Assembly: GCA_934716995.1 (NCBI GenBank)
Contig: CAKUYO010000008.1
Coordinates: 25,015-89,014 of the forward strand
Length of the DNA stretch: 64,000 bases
Origin: an uncultured Bacteroidales bacterium
Lineage (GTDB): Bacteria; Bacteroidota; Bacteroidia; Bacteroidales; Paludibacteraceae
Direction: 5' to 3'
Shown here: in pieces, positions 1-8,653 of the stretch
Layout: each line of letters begins with the position of its first letter
How positions within the stretch are numbered: position 1 is the first letter of the stretch
The notes under the pieces: model-generated
Told to the model about the DNA's origin: nothing
The model's input: only the letters and a program-made list of their open reading frames with translations
The model's database searches: none
Translations under genes and position numbers: made by a program

Positions 1-725
1 CAACCGTGGTAAGCAACGAGGTATTTGCAATTTACGTTGCCACCGAACCATTCGTAGGAGTCGTCGTTGCTGTAACTAACCTGAATGTGGTCGATTTGGG
101 TCTTGCTACCGACGGAACCGAAGGTGATACCGTTGATTTCCTTGTCGGTTTGGAAAGGATAGCCTGCGAACTCGACACGGACATAGGATAGGATACCCGA
201 GTTGTCGTTGTCATCGTTGCCGCCGTGCTTAGAACGGGGACCACCCTCTATCTGCTGCTCGGTCTGGTTGTTGTGTGCGCGTCCGCAGAGGATAAGTCCG
301 CCCCAGTCGCCCGGACGGCGTTGTCCACAGGGCATCTCGGAAGTGAAGACGATAGGTGCGTCTTTGGTACCCTTGGCGAAGAGTTTGCCTCCACGCTCGA
401 CGATGAGAGCGGCTTTGGTGTCTTTGTCGCCCTTGATGACAGTACCGGGTTCGATGGTCAGTTCGGCACCGTCAGCGACATAGACCCATCCTTTGAGCAG
501 GTAGGTGCCTTTGGCGAGTGTCTGCTTGCCCGTGAAGACAAACTCGTCGTCGCCGTTGCCGATGGTGTTGTCGGCGTATAGGAGGTCGTTGGAAGCGACA
601 AGTCCGCCGTCCTCATGCTCCTCGTGTACGGGATTGTTCACTTCTTTTTCGGGTTCGCATGCGGTCATGACTGCTGCGAGAAGGGCGGTGCAAAGCACCA
701 GGGTCTTTGAAAAATTCTTTTTCAT
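1..725 (-). CDS. Beta-helix-like surface lipoprotein (3' end beyond window)
   Basis: The reading frame starts at 725 and stays open to the window edge, giving at least 241 residues. It begins with a lipoprotein signal: Lys-Lys at 2-3, a hydrophobic core, and a lipobox VMTAC with the modified Cys at 23. A low-complexity acidic linker follows (about 27-40). Then come short strand-turn repeats of the kind used in right-handed beta-helices, with phrases such as LTIEPGTVIKG, GGLILCGRA and SNDDSYEWFGG. The family resembles Bacteroidota lipoproteins encoded next to TonB receptors, so a surface or periplasmic partner of the receptor upstream at 937-3786 is likely. That role is inferred; no catalytic motif is visible. 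Confidence 0.75.
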   Translation of the reverse strand, partial: MKKNFSKTLVLCTALLAAVMTACEPEKEVNNPVHEEHEDGGLVASNDLLYADNTIGNGDDEFVFTGKQTLAKGTYLLKGWVYVADGAELTIEPGTVIKGDKDTKAALIVERGGKLFAKGTKDAPIVFTSEMPCGQRRPGDWGGLILCGRAHNNQTEQQIEGGPRSKHGGNDDNDNSGILSYVRVEFAGYPFQTDKEINGITFGSVGSKTQIDHIQVSYSNDDSYEWFGGNVNCKYLVAYHG

Positions 726-758
726 ACCTTTTGTTTGTTGAATTGTTATTTGTTGTGC

Positions 759-790
759 GGCGATAGTATCGCCTGCTAAGAAACAATATA
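759..790 (-). repeat. 32-bp interspersed repeat with GGCGATACTATCGCC palindrome
   Basis: Read on the minus strand this is almost identical (one-base length difference) to 52222-52254 on the plus strand. It contains the palindrome GGCGATACTATCGCC and lies in the leader between the TonB receptor and the lipoprotein. Confidence 0.8.
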
Positions 791-857
791 TATGCTATGA
801 TTTGCGTAAGGGTTGCTTATCCCTTGCTGAAAAGTATTACGAAAGTATTCATATCTA

Positions 858-890
858 TCGGTTATGTTTCGGTTATGTATCGGTTATCCT
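858..890 (+). repeat. 11-bp tandem array, TCGGTTATGTT type
   Basis: Three adjacent 11-bp units begin at 858, 869 and 880, each starting TCGGTTAT. It lies between the TonB receptor stop and the lipoprotein start, and belongs with the other 11-bp-period arrays of this window. Confidence 0.8.
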
Positions 891-936
891 ATACGCAGGT
901 TCCGATGCTGTCCGCTACAATTTCCATATTAGTCCG

Positions 937-3786
937 CTACAGTTTCCACGTTACACTGAGGGAGAAAGTGCGACCGGGGCGGAAGGAGCGGGTGATTTGC
1001 TTGATTTGACGGGTGGAGCCGTCGGAGAGGGTGGTGTTTGCCAGTTGCTGGTAAACGATTTTCTCGCCTATGACATCGCGGGCGGAGAGGCGGATGGTCC
1101 AGTGGTCGCCGAAGGTCTTGGCGAGGTTGAGGTCGAGGGCGTCGTGGGGCATCTCGTAGGAGTCGGGTATGGTGATGGCATCGTCGCTGCCTGTGAGTCC
1201 GACGCTGCGCCCGACACCGATGAGGCGTTTGCCGATGCGGTTGTAGAGGACGGAGCAACTCCAGCCCGTGCGCTCGTGGGCGTAGAAGAGACCCGTATTG
1301 ATGAGGTAGGGCGACTGTCCCTGCATGGGGCGTGCGGTCTCGCGGGAGCCCTCAGGGAACTGCACGCGGCTCTTGATAAGCGAACCGTTGAAGGTGAATT
1401 GGAAGCCGCGCATGCCCATGAAAGCGAGGTCTTTGCGGAGGTCGAGTTCAAGCCCGTAGGAGTAGGCGCGGTCGGCGTTCTGATAACTGTAGGTGAGGTC
1501 GGTGCCGCCGGTTACGGTGTACGTCCACTCGATAGGGTTGCGGAAATGCTTGTAGAACGCTGCGATGGAGATGATTTCACCCTTGTTGCCCTTGGGGTAG
1601 AACTCGTAGCGGAGGTCGGCGTTGTGGACGTGGCAGGCGGTGAGGTCGATGTTGCCCTGGACGTTGGAGGCGAGGTCGAAATCGTAATAGACGGAGGGGG
1701 AGACTTCGCGGAACTCGGGTCGGTTGACGGACATACCGTAGGAGGCGCGGAGTTGGTGTTGGTCGGTGATGCGGTAGGTGATGTTCGCCGACGGGAAAGC
1801 GTCGGAGGTGCGGTAGTGGGCAGCGCGGGGCGAGTACTCGCGGTCGCGGGTGTTGCGGACGAGGCACATGTCGTTGTACTCGTATCGCACGCCGGTGTAG
1901 ATATTGACGGGTCCGAAAGGCATATTGACAGCAGCGTAGGCGGCAAGGAGGGTGTTGGTGCCCGAATAGTTGTTGCGCCATTTAACCTGTTCGAGGAGGT
2001 AGAGGCGGTCTTCGGAATAGTTGTCCTCGACCATCAGTCGGGTAGGTATGTCGAGTTGGCGGAAGTCGGCAGGCAGGGTGTTGGACGCCTGGTGCCAGTT
2101 GTAGTAGAACGTGCGTGCGGCATAGTTGCGGGTGCGGTACTCGCCATAAACGCCGACACGGAGTTGCGGGTGGAACCAGCCGGCGTGGAAGGTCTGCGCA
2201 TAGTCGAGTGCGAGGGAACCGATATGCTCGTAGAGGTAGGTGTATTCGCGGGAGATGTCGTTGGAGGACGAGAGTTGGAGGACGCCCGCTTCGAGGGCAT
2301 CGTTGACGAGGTAGCGGCGGCGGTCGGGCTGGTTGCGGTTGGAGTAGGCATAACCGGCGTTCCAGCGGAAGTCGATGTCGTCGTCGGCGAAGAGGTGCTT
2401 GCCGTTGAGTTGTGCGGAGTAGGTGGTGCGGCTCTGGTAGTTGTACTCGGCGGACTGCTCCTCGTCGTTCTGCGCCGATATGCCCACGCGGGAGGTGTAT
2501 CGCTCGCGCCCGAGTTGGTTGAAGATATTCTTGAACTCGATGCGGTCTTTGCCGGCACGTCGGGCGTAACTGAGGTTGAACATCAGACCGATGCGGGTGT
2601 GGATAGTCTGCTGATCGTCAGTCGATTGGCGGAGGTATTGGCTCTCCTGTTTAGCTTCGTCGTAGGCACCGAAGAGGCAGTTGAGCATATCGCGGTAGTG
2701 CTTGTAGGAGCGGCTGTAATTGCCGCTGAGGAGCATGGAGAGCGATTGCCCTGCGGGGAGCGACCAACTCTCGCTGCCGTTGAAGCCGAGGCTGAGGTCG
2801 CTGACGGGGGTGATACGTTTGACAGTCCAGTCGTTGTTGAAATGGTTGCCGGTGAGGGAGACGCTGTTTTCGGTACTCGGGTAGCCTTTGAGGACGGTGT
2901 GAATGCCGTGGCTGAGGCTGCGCAGCCCGCTGTCGAAGCCGAGCCAGTCGGTGGGCGAGGACTTGGTGCGGAGGAAGGGTTGCCAGTGCGTTTGGTCGTT
3001 CATTGCGCCGCCGAGGTTGACTTGCCACGAGCGGTATTCGGGTACGTCCTTGGTCTGGACGAGCACCATACCGCCGGAGTAGTCGGCGGGGTATTCGGGT
3101 GCGGGCGACTTGATAATCACCAGGTTATCGAGTTGCGAGGAGGGCAGGAGGTCGAAAGAGAACGCGCGGGAGTCGGCTTCGGAACTGGGGACGGCGGCAC
3201 CGTTGATCCAGACCTGGTTGTAGCGTTGGGAGAGCCCCCGCACCATGACGAACTTGTCGTCAATGAGCGAGATGCCCGGCACGCGGCGTATGACCTCGGA
3301 GGCGTCGCGATCCTGTGTGCGCTGTATCTGCTGGCTGCTGATGCCCGTCTGGACGCTGAGGGCGGTTTTGGTGGACTGGAGAACGCCCATCTCGGTGTTT
3401 TGGCGGCGTTTGGTTACGACCGCGACCTCTTGCAACACCTCGGAGTTGGTACGCATAAGGATTTTGAGGGTGTCTTGCTGCGGCTTGGCGGTGAGTCGGG
3501 CGGTTTGGTAGCCCATATAGGAGATGACGAGGGTGTCGGAGGCGGTGGCGGGTAGGGCGAATAGTCCGTCGAAGTCGGTGGTGGTACCCATGGTGGTGCC
3601 GCTGATGAGGACGGCGGCTCCGATGAGGGGCTCGCGGGTGTCGGCATCGAGGACAAGACCCACACGGGTGGATGTCAGGTGGATGTCAGGTGATTGAGTG
3701 TTGTTTTGGGCTTGAAGGCTGCTGAAAACAAAGAGCAGCAGAGAATAGAAAATGTGCCGTTTGCACAAGTTAGGTTTTGAAATCAT
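937..3786 (-). CDS. TonB-dependent outer-membrane receptor with CarboxypepD_reg-like domain
   Basis: About 949 residues, typical for TonB receptors. After a signal peptide (a hydrophobic stretch ending near SLQAQ) comes a carboxypeptidase-regulatory-like beta-sandwich at about 30-115 (VGLVLDADTREPLIGAAVLI...). A plug domain follows (EVIRRVPGISLIDD, VMVRGLSQRYNQVWINGA), then a long aromatic-rich barrel ending in the alternating C-terminal strand SVTWKL. Substrate import powered by TonB is the family role; the substrate is unknown and no SusD partner is adjacent. The start is set at 3786 because the next upstream Met (3813) overlaps the -7 box at 3811-3818. The junction after the signal peptide is encoded by a copy of the 11-bp GTGGATGTCAG repeat. 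Confidence 0.9.
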   Translation of the reverse strand: MISKPNLCKRHIFYSLLLFVFSSLQAQNNTQSPDIHLTSTRVGLVLDADTREPLIGAAVLISGTTMGTTTDFDGLFALPATASDTLVISYMGYQTARLTAKPQQDTLKILMRTNSEVLQEVAVVTKRRQNTEMGVLQSTKTALSVQTGISSQQIQRTQDRDASEVIRRVPGISLIDDKFVMVRGLSQRYNQVWINGAAVPSSEADSRAFSFDLLPSSQLDNLVIIKSPAPEYPADYSGGMVLVQTKDVPEYRSWQVNLGGAMNDQTHWQPFLRTKSSPTDWLGFDSGLRSLSHGIHTVLKGYPSTENSVSLTGNHFNNDWTVKRITPVSDLSLGFNGSESWSLPAGQSLSMLLSGNYSRSYKHYRDMLNCLFGAYDEAKQESQYLRQSTDDQQTIHTRIGLMFNLSYARRAGKDRIEFKNIFNQLGRERYTSRVGISAQNDEEQSAEYNYQSRTTYSAQLNGKHLFADDDIDFRWNAGYAYSNRNQPDRRRYLVNDALEAGVLQLSSSNDISREYTYLYEHIGSLALDYAQTFHAGWFHPQLRVGVYGEYRTRNYAARTFYYNWHQASNTLPADFRQLDIPTRLMVEDNYSEDRLYLLEQVKWRNNYSGTNTLLAAYAAVNMPFGPVNIYTGVRYEYNDMCLVRNTRDREYSPRAAHYRTSDAFPSANITYRITDQHQLRASYGMSVNRPEFREVSPSVYYDFDLASNVQGNIDLTACHVHNADLRYEFYPKGNKGEIISIAAFYKHFRNPIEWTYTVTGGTDLTYSYQNADRAYSYGLELDLRKDLAFMGMRGFQFTFNGSLIKSRVQFPEGSRETARPMQGQSPYLINTGLFYAHERTGWSCSVLYNRIGKRLIGVGRSVGLTGSDDAITIPDSYEMPHDALDLNLAKTFGDHWTIRLSARDVIGEKIVYQQLANTTLSDGSTRQIKQITRSFRPGRTFSLSVTWKL
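3661..3696 (-). repeat. 11-bp repeat GTGGATGTCAG inside the TonB receptor gene
   Basis: Two and a half direct copies of GTGGATGTCAG on the plus strand, read in the gene as PDIHLTST just after the signal peptide. The same units occur in non-coding DNA at 43379-43413. Confidence 0.8.
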
Positions 3787-3810
3787 GTACCTTTGCTTTG
3801 AAATTCGGTG

Positions 3811-3818
3811 CAAAAGTA
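3811..3818 (-). promoter_or_regulatory. -7 box TACTTTTG for the TonB receptor
   Basis: Matches the Bacteroidota consensus TAnnTTTG, 25 bases upstream of the chosen start codon at 3786. Confidence 0.65.
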
Positions 3819-3932
3819 CAGGATTTTTGTTACGTGGTTGCGAAGGAAATATGAAGAAAACGTGAAGTCGGGAAATACACGATGCAACAAGGGCTATTTG
3901 GCAGGGATATTGTGTATGTCAGAAAAAAGCAG

Positions 3933-3940
3933 TAACTTTG
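3933..3940 (+). promoter_or_regulatory. -7 box TAACTTTG for mlaE
   Basis: TAACTTTG preceded by GAAAAAAGCAG, the extended form shared by many promoters in this window. It lies 16 bases before the MlaE start. Confidence 0.75.
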
Positions 3941-3956
3941 CGCAAATTATACGGCT

Positions 3957-4694
3957 ATGAAGTTTTTTCGACATATAGGTGAGTATTTTCTGCTAATGGG
4001 GAAAGTGTTCCGCTTGCCTGACAGACAGCGTATGTTCTGGCGGCAGTACTCGTGCGAATTAGAGAAGCAGGGCTTGCAGTCGCTGCCGATTGTGATGATT
4101 ATTTCGGTGTTCATCGGTGCGATTCTGACCATTCAGGCAAAGACCAATACCGAGAACCCGCTGCTGCCTACCTATACAACGGGTTTGCTGACCCGCGAGA
4201 CGCTGTTGCTAGAGTTTTCGTCCACTATCCTTTGTCTGATTTTGGCGGGAAAAGTAGGTTCGAATATCGCTTCGGAGATAGGTACGATGCGTATCACGGA
4301 GCAGATAGATGCAATGGAGATAATGGGGGTTAATTCGGCGAATTATCTAATACTACCGAAGATACTGGCGTTCGTTACAATGATGCCTTTTTTGGTAATT
4401 ATCTCCACAACCATCGGTTTGATAGGCGGTTGGGCGGTAGGTGCATTCACCGACATTATTACCGTAAAGGACTACCTTGTCGGGGTGCAGTATGCATTTA
4501 ATCCGTACTATGTGTGGTACGGTATTATCAAGGCACTGGTGTTTGCGTTTATTATCACGAGTATGAGCAGTTACTACGGTTATAACGTCCACGGCGGTGC
4601 ATTGGAAGTGGGTAAGGCAAGTACGAGCGCGGTGGTGAACTCGAGTATTACGATACTGTTTGCTGACCTACTGCTGACCAAGTTGCTGCTGTGA
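3957..4694 (+). CDS. mlaE: MlaE-family ABC transporter permease
   Basis: 245 residues, the family length. The permease has membrane segments at about 44-64 (VMIISVFIGAILTIQA), 88-100, 145-175 and 195-215. It carries the conserved MlaE block GKVGSNIASEIGTMRITEQIDAMEIMGV that couples to the ATPase. MlaE works in the inner membrane of the Mla system, which moves phospholipids between the membranes. The cognate ATPase starts 99 bases downstream. An MCE-domain substrate-binding protein (MlaD), often the third gene, is not found here. The start follows directly from the promoter at 3933-3940. Confidence 0.92.
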   Translation: MKFFRHIGEYFLLMGKVFRLPDRQRMFWRQYSCELEKQGLQSLPIVMIISVFIGAILTIQAKTNTENPLLPTYTTGLLTRETLLLEFSSTILCLILAGKVGSNIASEIGTMRITEQIDAMEIMGVNSANYLILPKILAFVTMMPFLVIISTTIGLIGGWAVGAFTDIITVKDYLVGVQYAFNPYYVWYGIIKALVFAFIITSMSSYYGYNVHGGALEVGKASTSAVVNSSITILFADLLLTKLLL

Positions 4695-4793
4695 TAAAGG
4701 AATGCTAATAATCGTGTGATTAGACGTTAATTATCGGAGGAACATATAATTACCACGAATTAACCATATAATTTCCGAATACTACGGATTTTT

Positions 4794-5645
4794 ATGATAG
4801 AAGTACAAGATATAGTAAAGAGTTTCGACGGGACGGTGGTGCTCGACCATATCAGCACCGAGATGTATGACGGCAAGGTGAATATGATCATCGGGCAGTC
4901 GGGGTCGGGTAAGACGGTGCTGATGAAATCGCTTATCGGTCTGTATCCCGTAGATTCGGGCAAGATAATCTACAAGACACAACTCCCCCAAGCCCCTTCG
5001 GAGAGGGGAATGAGCCGTTCTGTGGCAAAAGAACAGAATTTGGCTAATATGAGTGAAAAAGAGATACGTCTCCTGCATCGTGATGTGGGTATGCTGTTTC
5101 AGGGGGCGGCGTTGTTCGACTCGATGACGGTGCTGGAAAATGTAAAGTTTCCTCTGGAGATGTTCTCCAAGCAAACCGAGGAGGAGATGACGGAGCGTGC
5201 GCATTTCTGCCTGGAGCGTGTGAATATCCCCGAGCGGGCTTTTGCATTGATGCCGAGCGAGATAAGCGGCGGCATGCAGAAGCGTGTGGCGATTGCGCGG
5301 GCAATATCGATGAATCCGAAATATCTGTTTTGCGACGAGCCGAACTCGGGGCTAGACCCGAAGACCAGTATTGTGATTGACCAACTGATACACGAACTGA
5401 CTGAGGAGTATAATATGTGTACGGTTATCAATTCGCATGATATGAACTCGATTATGGAGATAGGCGACCATATCGTATTCCTCAAAAACGGCAAAAAAGA
5501 GTGGCAGGGTTCGCGCTTTGACATTTTCCATACAGGGAACGAGGCGTTGGACGATTTTGTCTTTGCCAGCGACCTATTCAAGAAAGTGAAGATGGCGGCG
5601 GGCATTGCTGCCGACAAAGAACAAAGAACGATGAACAAAGAATAA
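4794..5645 (+). CDS. mlaF: MlaF-like ABC transporter ATPase
   Basis: 283 residues. The Walker A motif is GQSGSGKT (about 34-41), the signature SGGMQKR, and Walker B YLFCDEPNSGLDP, as in MlaF/Ttg2A ATPases. It should energise the MlaE permease just upstream. Between strand KIIYK and MSEKEIR there is an extra stretch of roughly 20 residues encoded by 4980-5045. Its DNA is a copy of the CTCCCC...GGGG palindromic repeat, so a repeat appears to have inserted in frame. The C-terminal tail (DKEQRTMNKE) is also encoded by a short AACAAAGAA repeat. Whether the insertion affects activity is unknown; all catalytic motifs are intact. Confidence 0.9.
   Translation: MIEVQDIVKSFDGTVVLDHISTEMYDGKVNMIIGQSGSGKTVLMKSLIGLYPVDSGKIIYKTQLPQAPSERGMSRSVAKEQNLANMSEKEIRLLHRDVGMLFQGAALFDSMTVLENVKFPLEMFSKQTEEEMTERAHFCLERVNIPERAFALMPSEISGGMQKRVAIARAISMNPKYLFCDEPNSGLDPKTSIVIDQLIHELTEEYNMCTVINSHDMNSIMEIGDHIVFLKNGKKEWQGSRFDIFHTGNEALDDFVFASDLFKKVKMAAGIAADKEQRTMNKE
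4983..5014 (+). repeat. CTCCCC...GGGG palindromic repeat inserted in mlaF
   Basis: It shares the arms CTCCCC and GAGGGGAATG with the intergenic copy at 37141-37170. It is read through in frame by mlaF. Confidence 0.65.
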
Positions 5646-5725
5646 ATATGAAATAAACTTCTGAACTCATTCAACCAATTCAACTACTAATCAACTCATA
5701 AACCTATCAACTCATAAACTATACA

Positions 5726-6079
5726 ATGAAAAAGATACTGTTTATCCTGACAATATGTGCTTTATACACAGCGGGTTATGCCAAGGTGCCGCCGCACCGC
5801 GGTGTGCCGGCTTATCCTGGAGTGATTGAGCGTGTGCAGCCCAACGGTGATACGTTGCAGACCTATTTGCGCGGTGATGAGCGGATGCACTGGACGATGA
5901 CTTTGGACGGCTGGCAAGTGCTTGAGAATAAGCGTGGTTATCTCTGCTATGCCAAGCAACTGAAAAGCGGAAAAGTGGTGGCGAGTTGCAAACAAGCACA
6001 CAACAAAGAGCAACGCACCGTGCGTGAAAAGAAATGGCTTGACCGGCACGGAGTGAAGAAAGAACTGATACTATACTGA
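5726..6079 (+). CDS. Small exported protein resembling an M6-peptidase prodomain
   Basis: 117 residues with an N-terminal signal peptide (Lys-Lys, hydrophobic core, cleavage near GYAK). The mature part (VQPNGDTLQTYLRGDERMHWTMTLDGWQV...GYLCYA) resembles the N-terminal propeptide-like segment at about 28-70 of the M6 protease that follows, where QADGTEIMVYNHGDETFHWQTNEQGEW occupies the same positions. No catalytic residues are visible. Only five bases separate it from the protease gene, so the two are probably co-translated. It may be a stand-alone prodomain acting as chaperone or inhibitor, or the remnant of a lost second protease. Both ideas are inference. Confidence 0.7.
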   Translation: MKKILFILTICALYTAGYAKVPPHRGVPAYPGVIERVQPNGDTLQTYLRGDERMHWTMTLDGWQVLENKRGYLCYAKQLKSGKVVASCKQAHNKEQRTVREKKWLDRHGVKKELILY

Positions 6080-6084
6080 CCCAA

Positions 6085-7710
6085 ATGAAAAAGATAGCAA
6101 TTTTAATACTATGCTGCACGGCAGCATTGTGCGTGTGGTCTGTACCTGCCCGCCGAGAAGGACGATTGGTGGTACAAGCCGACGGTACAGAGATAATGGT
6201 GTACAACCATGGTGATGAGACTTTCCATTGGCAGACTAACGAACAGGGGGAATGGATAGAGCAAGGCGCGGACGGACTATATAAGACAGTGCCTGCCCTA
6301 AGCGAAGAACAGATACAAGTGCGCCGTGCCTGTGGTCGCCGCTTGCCGCAGCAGACCGCGCAAGCCTATCCCACCAATATCGCTCCGCGCGGACTGATTA
6401 TCCTTGTGAACTTCAAAGACAAAGCCTTTGCAACCGACAAAGCGGAGATCGACTCGATGATCTACGGGCAGAACTATACGCGTGAGTATTCGTATTCTTA
6501 TACATCATACGGAAAGAAATATACCGAAAATATCACTTCGCAAGGCTCGGCACGGCAGTATTTCCACGATGTATCGTTCGGGCAGTACAACCCGCATTTT
6601 GATGTGGTTGGTCCTGTAACGGTCAGCCAGAACTATTCCTATTATGGAAAGAACGACCGTAGTGGTAACGACCAAGCCCCCGAGGAGATGGTTATGGAAG
6701 CGTGCCGGTTGGCATACAACCGGTACAGCATTGATTTTTCGCTTTATGACAACGATGGCGACAATACGGTGGATTTTGTCTATATCCTCTATGCCGGTTA
6801 CGGCGAGGCGGACGGCGGGGCTGCCAATACTATTTGGCCGCACGCTTATTCGCTGACAGAAGCAGGAAAAAGTCTCACTTTGGGCGGAAAAAAGATTGAC
6901 AAATACGCCTGCAGCAACGAGATGAGCAGTATATCGGGCTACCATGACGGTATCGGCACATTCTGCCATGAGTTCACCCATGTACTCGGTTTGCCCGACT
7001 TCTACAATACCGAAAATCAAAACGCACGCACCCTCGGGGATTGGGATGTACTTGACTATGGTTGCTACAACAACGACGGCAATACGCCTTGCGCTTTCTC
7101 CGGCTACGAGCGTTTTTTCTGCGGGTGGGCAACACCCCAATTATTGGTTGATCCTGCATACTATAGCCTGAACGAACTGAATAGCAGCAATACCGTATTG
7201 CTGGTTTCCACTACTGACCAACACAATCTCATTGGCAACGACCCCGACCCGACCACTTTCTATCTGTTGGAGAACCGTCAGCAGACAGGTTGGGACGAGT
7301 ATCTTGCGGGGCACGGATTGATGCTGACCAAAATCAACTATTCCTACTCCAAGTGGTACAAAAATGAACCGAATAACACGGCAAGCAATATGGGCGTGGA
7401 CCTCATTGAGGCAAAGGTCAATTCCTCTACAACCAACAAGGCCACCGACCTTTTCCCTGCCGGTGCCACTTCCTATACGGGTATTGCCGACCACCCGATA
7501 ACGGACATCAAAGAGGAAAACGGTATTGTCTATTTCTCCTACAAAGGCGGTACCGAACCGCGTGAGACGGCAATAGAGGAGACCGTGGAGGATGAACAGG
7601 TGCTGGGTATCTATACCCTTACGGGTAAGAGCCTGCCTGTGGATAGCGAGTTGCCGCATGGTGTGTATATCGTGCGTACCGACAAGGGAAGCAAGAAAAT
7701 CGTACGCTGA
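6085..7710 (+). CDS. Secreted M6-family metalloprotease with T9SS-like tail
   Basis: 541 residues. Signal peptide to about residue 20, a prodomain-like region to about 95, then a peptidase domain. The zinc motif HEFTHVLGLPD has its first His at 295, matching HExxHxxGxxD of M6 (immune-inhibitor A-like) proteases. Earlier landmarks of the family, such as SARQYFHDVSFGQYNP and DNDGDNTVDFVYILYAGYGEADGG, are present. The last 70 residues (LGIYTLTGKSLPV...GVYIVRTDKGSKKIVR) match the short type A T9SS C-terminal signal, so export across the outer membrane is likely. Its stop codon shares one base with the start of xth. Confidence 0.9.
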   Translation: MKKIAILILCCTAALCVWSVPARREGRLVVQADGTEIMVYNHGDETFHWQTNEQGEWIEQGADGLYKTVPALSEEQIQVRRACGRRLPQQTAQAYPTNIAPRGLIILVNFKDKAFATDKAEIDSMIYGQNYTREYSYSYTSYGKKYTENITSQGSARQYFHDVSFGQYNPHFDVVGPVTVSQNYSYYGKNDRSGNDQAPEEMVMEACRLAYNRYSIDFSLYDNDGDNTVDFVYILYAGYGEADGGAANTIWPHAYSLTEAGKSLTLGGKKIDKYACSNEMSSISGYHDGIGTFCHEFTHVLGLPDFYNTENQNARTLGDWDVLDYGCYNNDGNTPCAFSGYERFFCGWATPQLLVDPAYYSLNELNSSNTVLLVSTTDQHNLIGNDPDPTTFYLLENRQQTGWDEYLAGHGLMLTKINYSYSKWYKNEPNNTASNMGVDLIEAKVNSSTTNKATDLFPAGATSYTGIADHPITDIKEENGIVYFSYKGGTEPRETAIEETVEDEQVLGIYTLTGKSLPVDSELPHGVYIVRTDKGSKKIVR

Positions 7711-8474
7711 TGAAGATTATTTCCTACAACCTCAACGGCATTCGTGCCGCTATCGGCAAAGGGCTTCTCGGCTGGTTGCAGCAGGAGAGCCCCGATGTAT
7801 TCTGTATCCAGGAGAGCAAGGCGCAACCCGCGCAGATTGATACCGTGGCTATGCAGGAACTGGGGTATCATAGTTATATCCATTCTGCCGAGAAAAAAGG
7901 CTATTCGGGTGTGGCGATATTCAGCAGACAGCAGCCCGACTGCGTTGTTGCGGGTATGGGCAACCCGAAATATGACTGCGAAGGGCGTGTGCTGCGTGCC
8001 GACTTCGGCGATATCACCGTTGTTTGCGTCTATATACCGAGCGGTACTACCGGTGGTGTACGGCAGGAGTTTAAGATGGAGTTCTTGGAGGATTTTCTCC
8101 TGTGGACGCTCCAACTGCGCAAAGAACGCCCGAACATTGTGGTTTGCGGCGACTACAATATCTGCCACAAGCCCATTGACATCAACCACCCCGAGCGGCA
8201 AGTGGGCGTGAGCGGTTTCCTGCCCGAGGAGCGCGAATGGATGGATAGATGGGAGGCCAGCGGTATGGTGGATTCGTTCCGTCTCTTCGACACCCGTCCC
8301 GAGCAGTACAGTTGGTGGAGTTACCGCTTTGGTGCCCGCGAGCGCAACGCCGGCTGGCGTATCGACTACCATTGGGTCAGCGAGCCGCTCCGTCCCCGCC
8401 TCGCAGATGCCAAGATACTCCAGGATGTCGTCCACTCCGACCATTGCCCGGTGGAGTTAATAATTGATAACTAA
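7710..8474 (+). CDS. xth: Exodeoxyribonuclease III
   Basis: 254 residues, the family length. Motifs of the exonuclease III/AP-endonuclease fold appear in order: SYNLNGIRAA, CIQESKA, GYSGVAIFSR, CGDYNICHKPIDI, and the C-terminal IDYHWVS...HSDHCPV. It cuts DNA at abasic sites and degrades 3' ends in base-excision repair. The start ATG overlaps the upstream stop (TGATG), so it is translationally coupled to the secreted protease despite the unrelated function. Confidence 0.95.
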   Translation: MKIISYNLNGIRAAIGKGLLGWLQQESPDVFCIQESKAQPAQIDTVAMQELGYHSYIHSAEKKGYSGVAIFSRQQPDCVVAGMGNPKYDCEGRVLRADFGDITVVCVYIPSGTTGGVRQEFKMEFLEDFLLWTLQLRKERPNIVVCGDYNICHKPIDINHPERQVGVSGFLPEEREWMDRWEASGMVDSFRLFDTRPEQYSWWSYRFGARERNAGWRIDYHWVSEPLRPRLADAKILQDVVHSDHCPVELIIDN

Positions 8475-8510
8475 GATAAACATTTTATCCCGTCCTTTTC
8501 CGTATCAAAT

Positions 8511-8549
8511 AGCATAGGATGCGCATAGGATACGCTTAGGATAGGCAAT
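8511..8549 (+). repeat. 11-bp tandem array, GGATGCGCATA type
   Basis: Units start at 8517, 8528 and 8539, each beginning GGAT. It occupies the gap between xth and lptB; no promoter box was recognised in that 179-base gap. Confidence 0.85.
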
Positions 8550-8653
8550 CGATATAAGTATTAACAAAAGCAAAAATTGATACCTCCCGTTTCCGATAGG
8601 GGTCGAATTCGACCCCTATAAAGAAGTGCGAAGGAATAGCCCATAAGTGTGAA

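Noticed and set aside
802..3555. 917-residue open frame on the plus strand
   Set aside because: It is antisense to the TonB receptor. The composition (Val/Gly/Glu-rich, no domains) reflects codon bias of the real gene.
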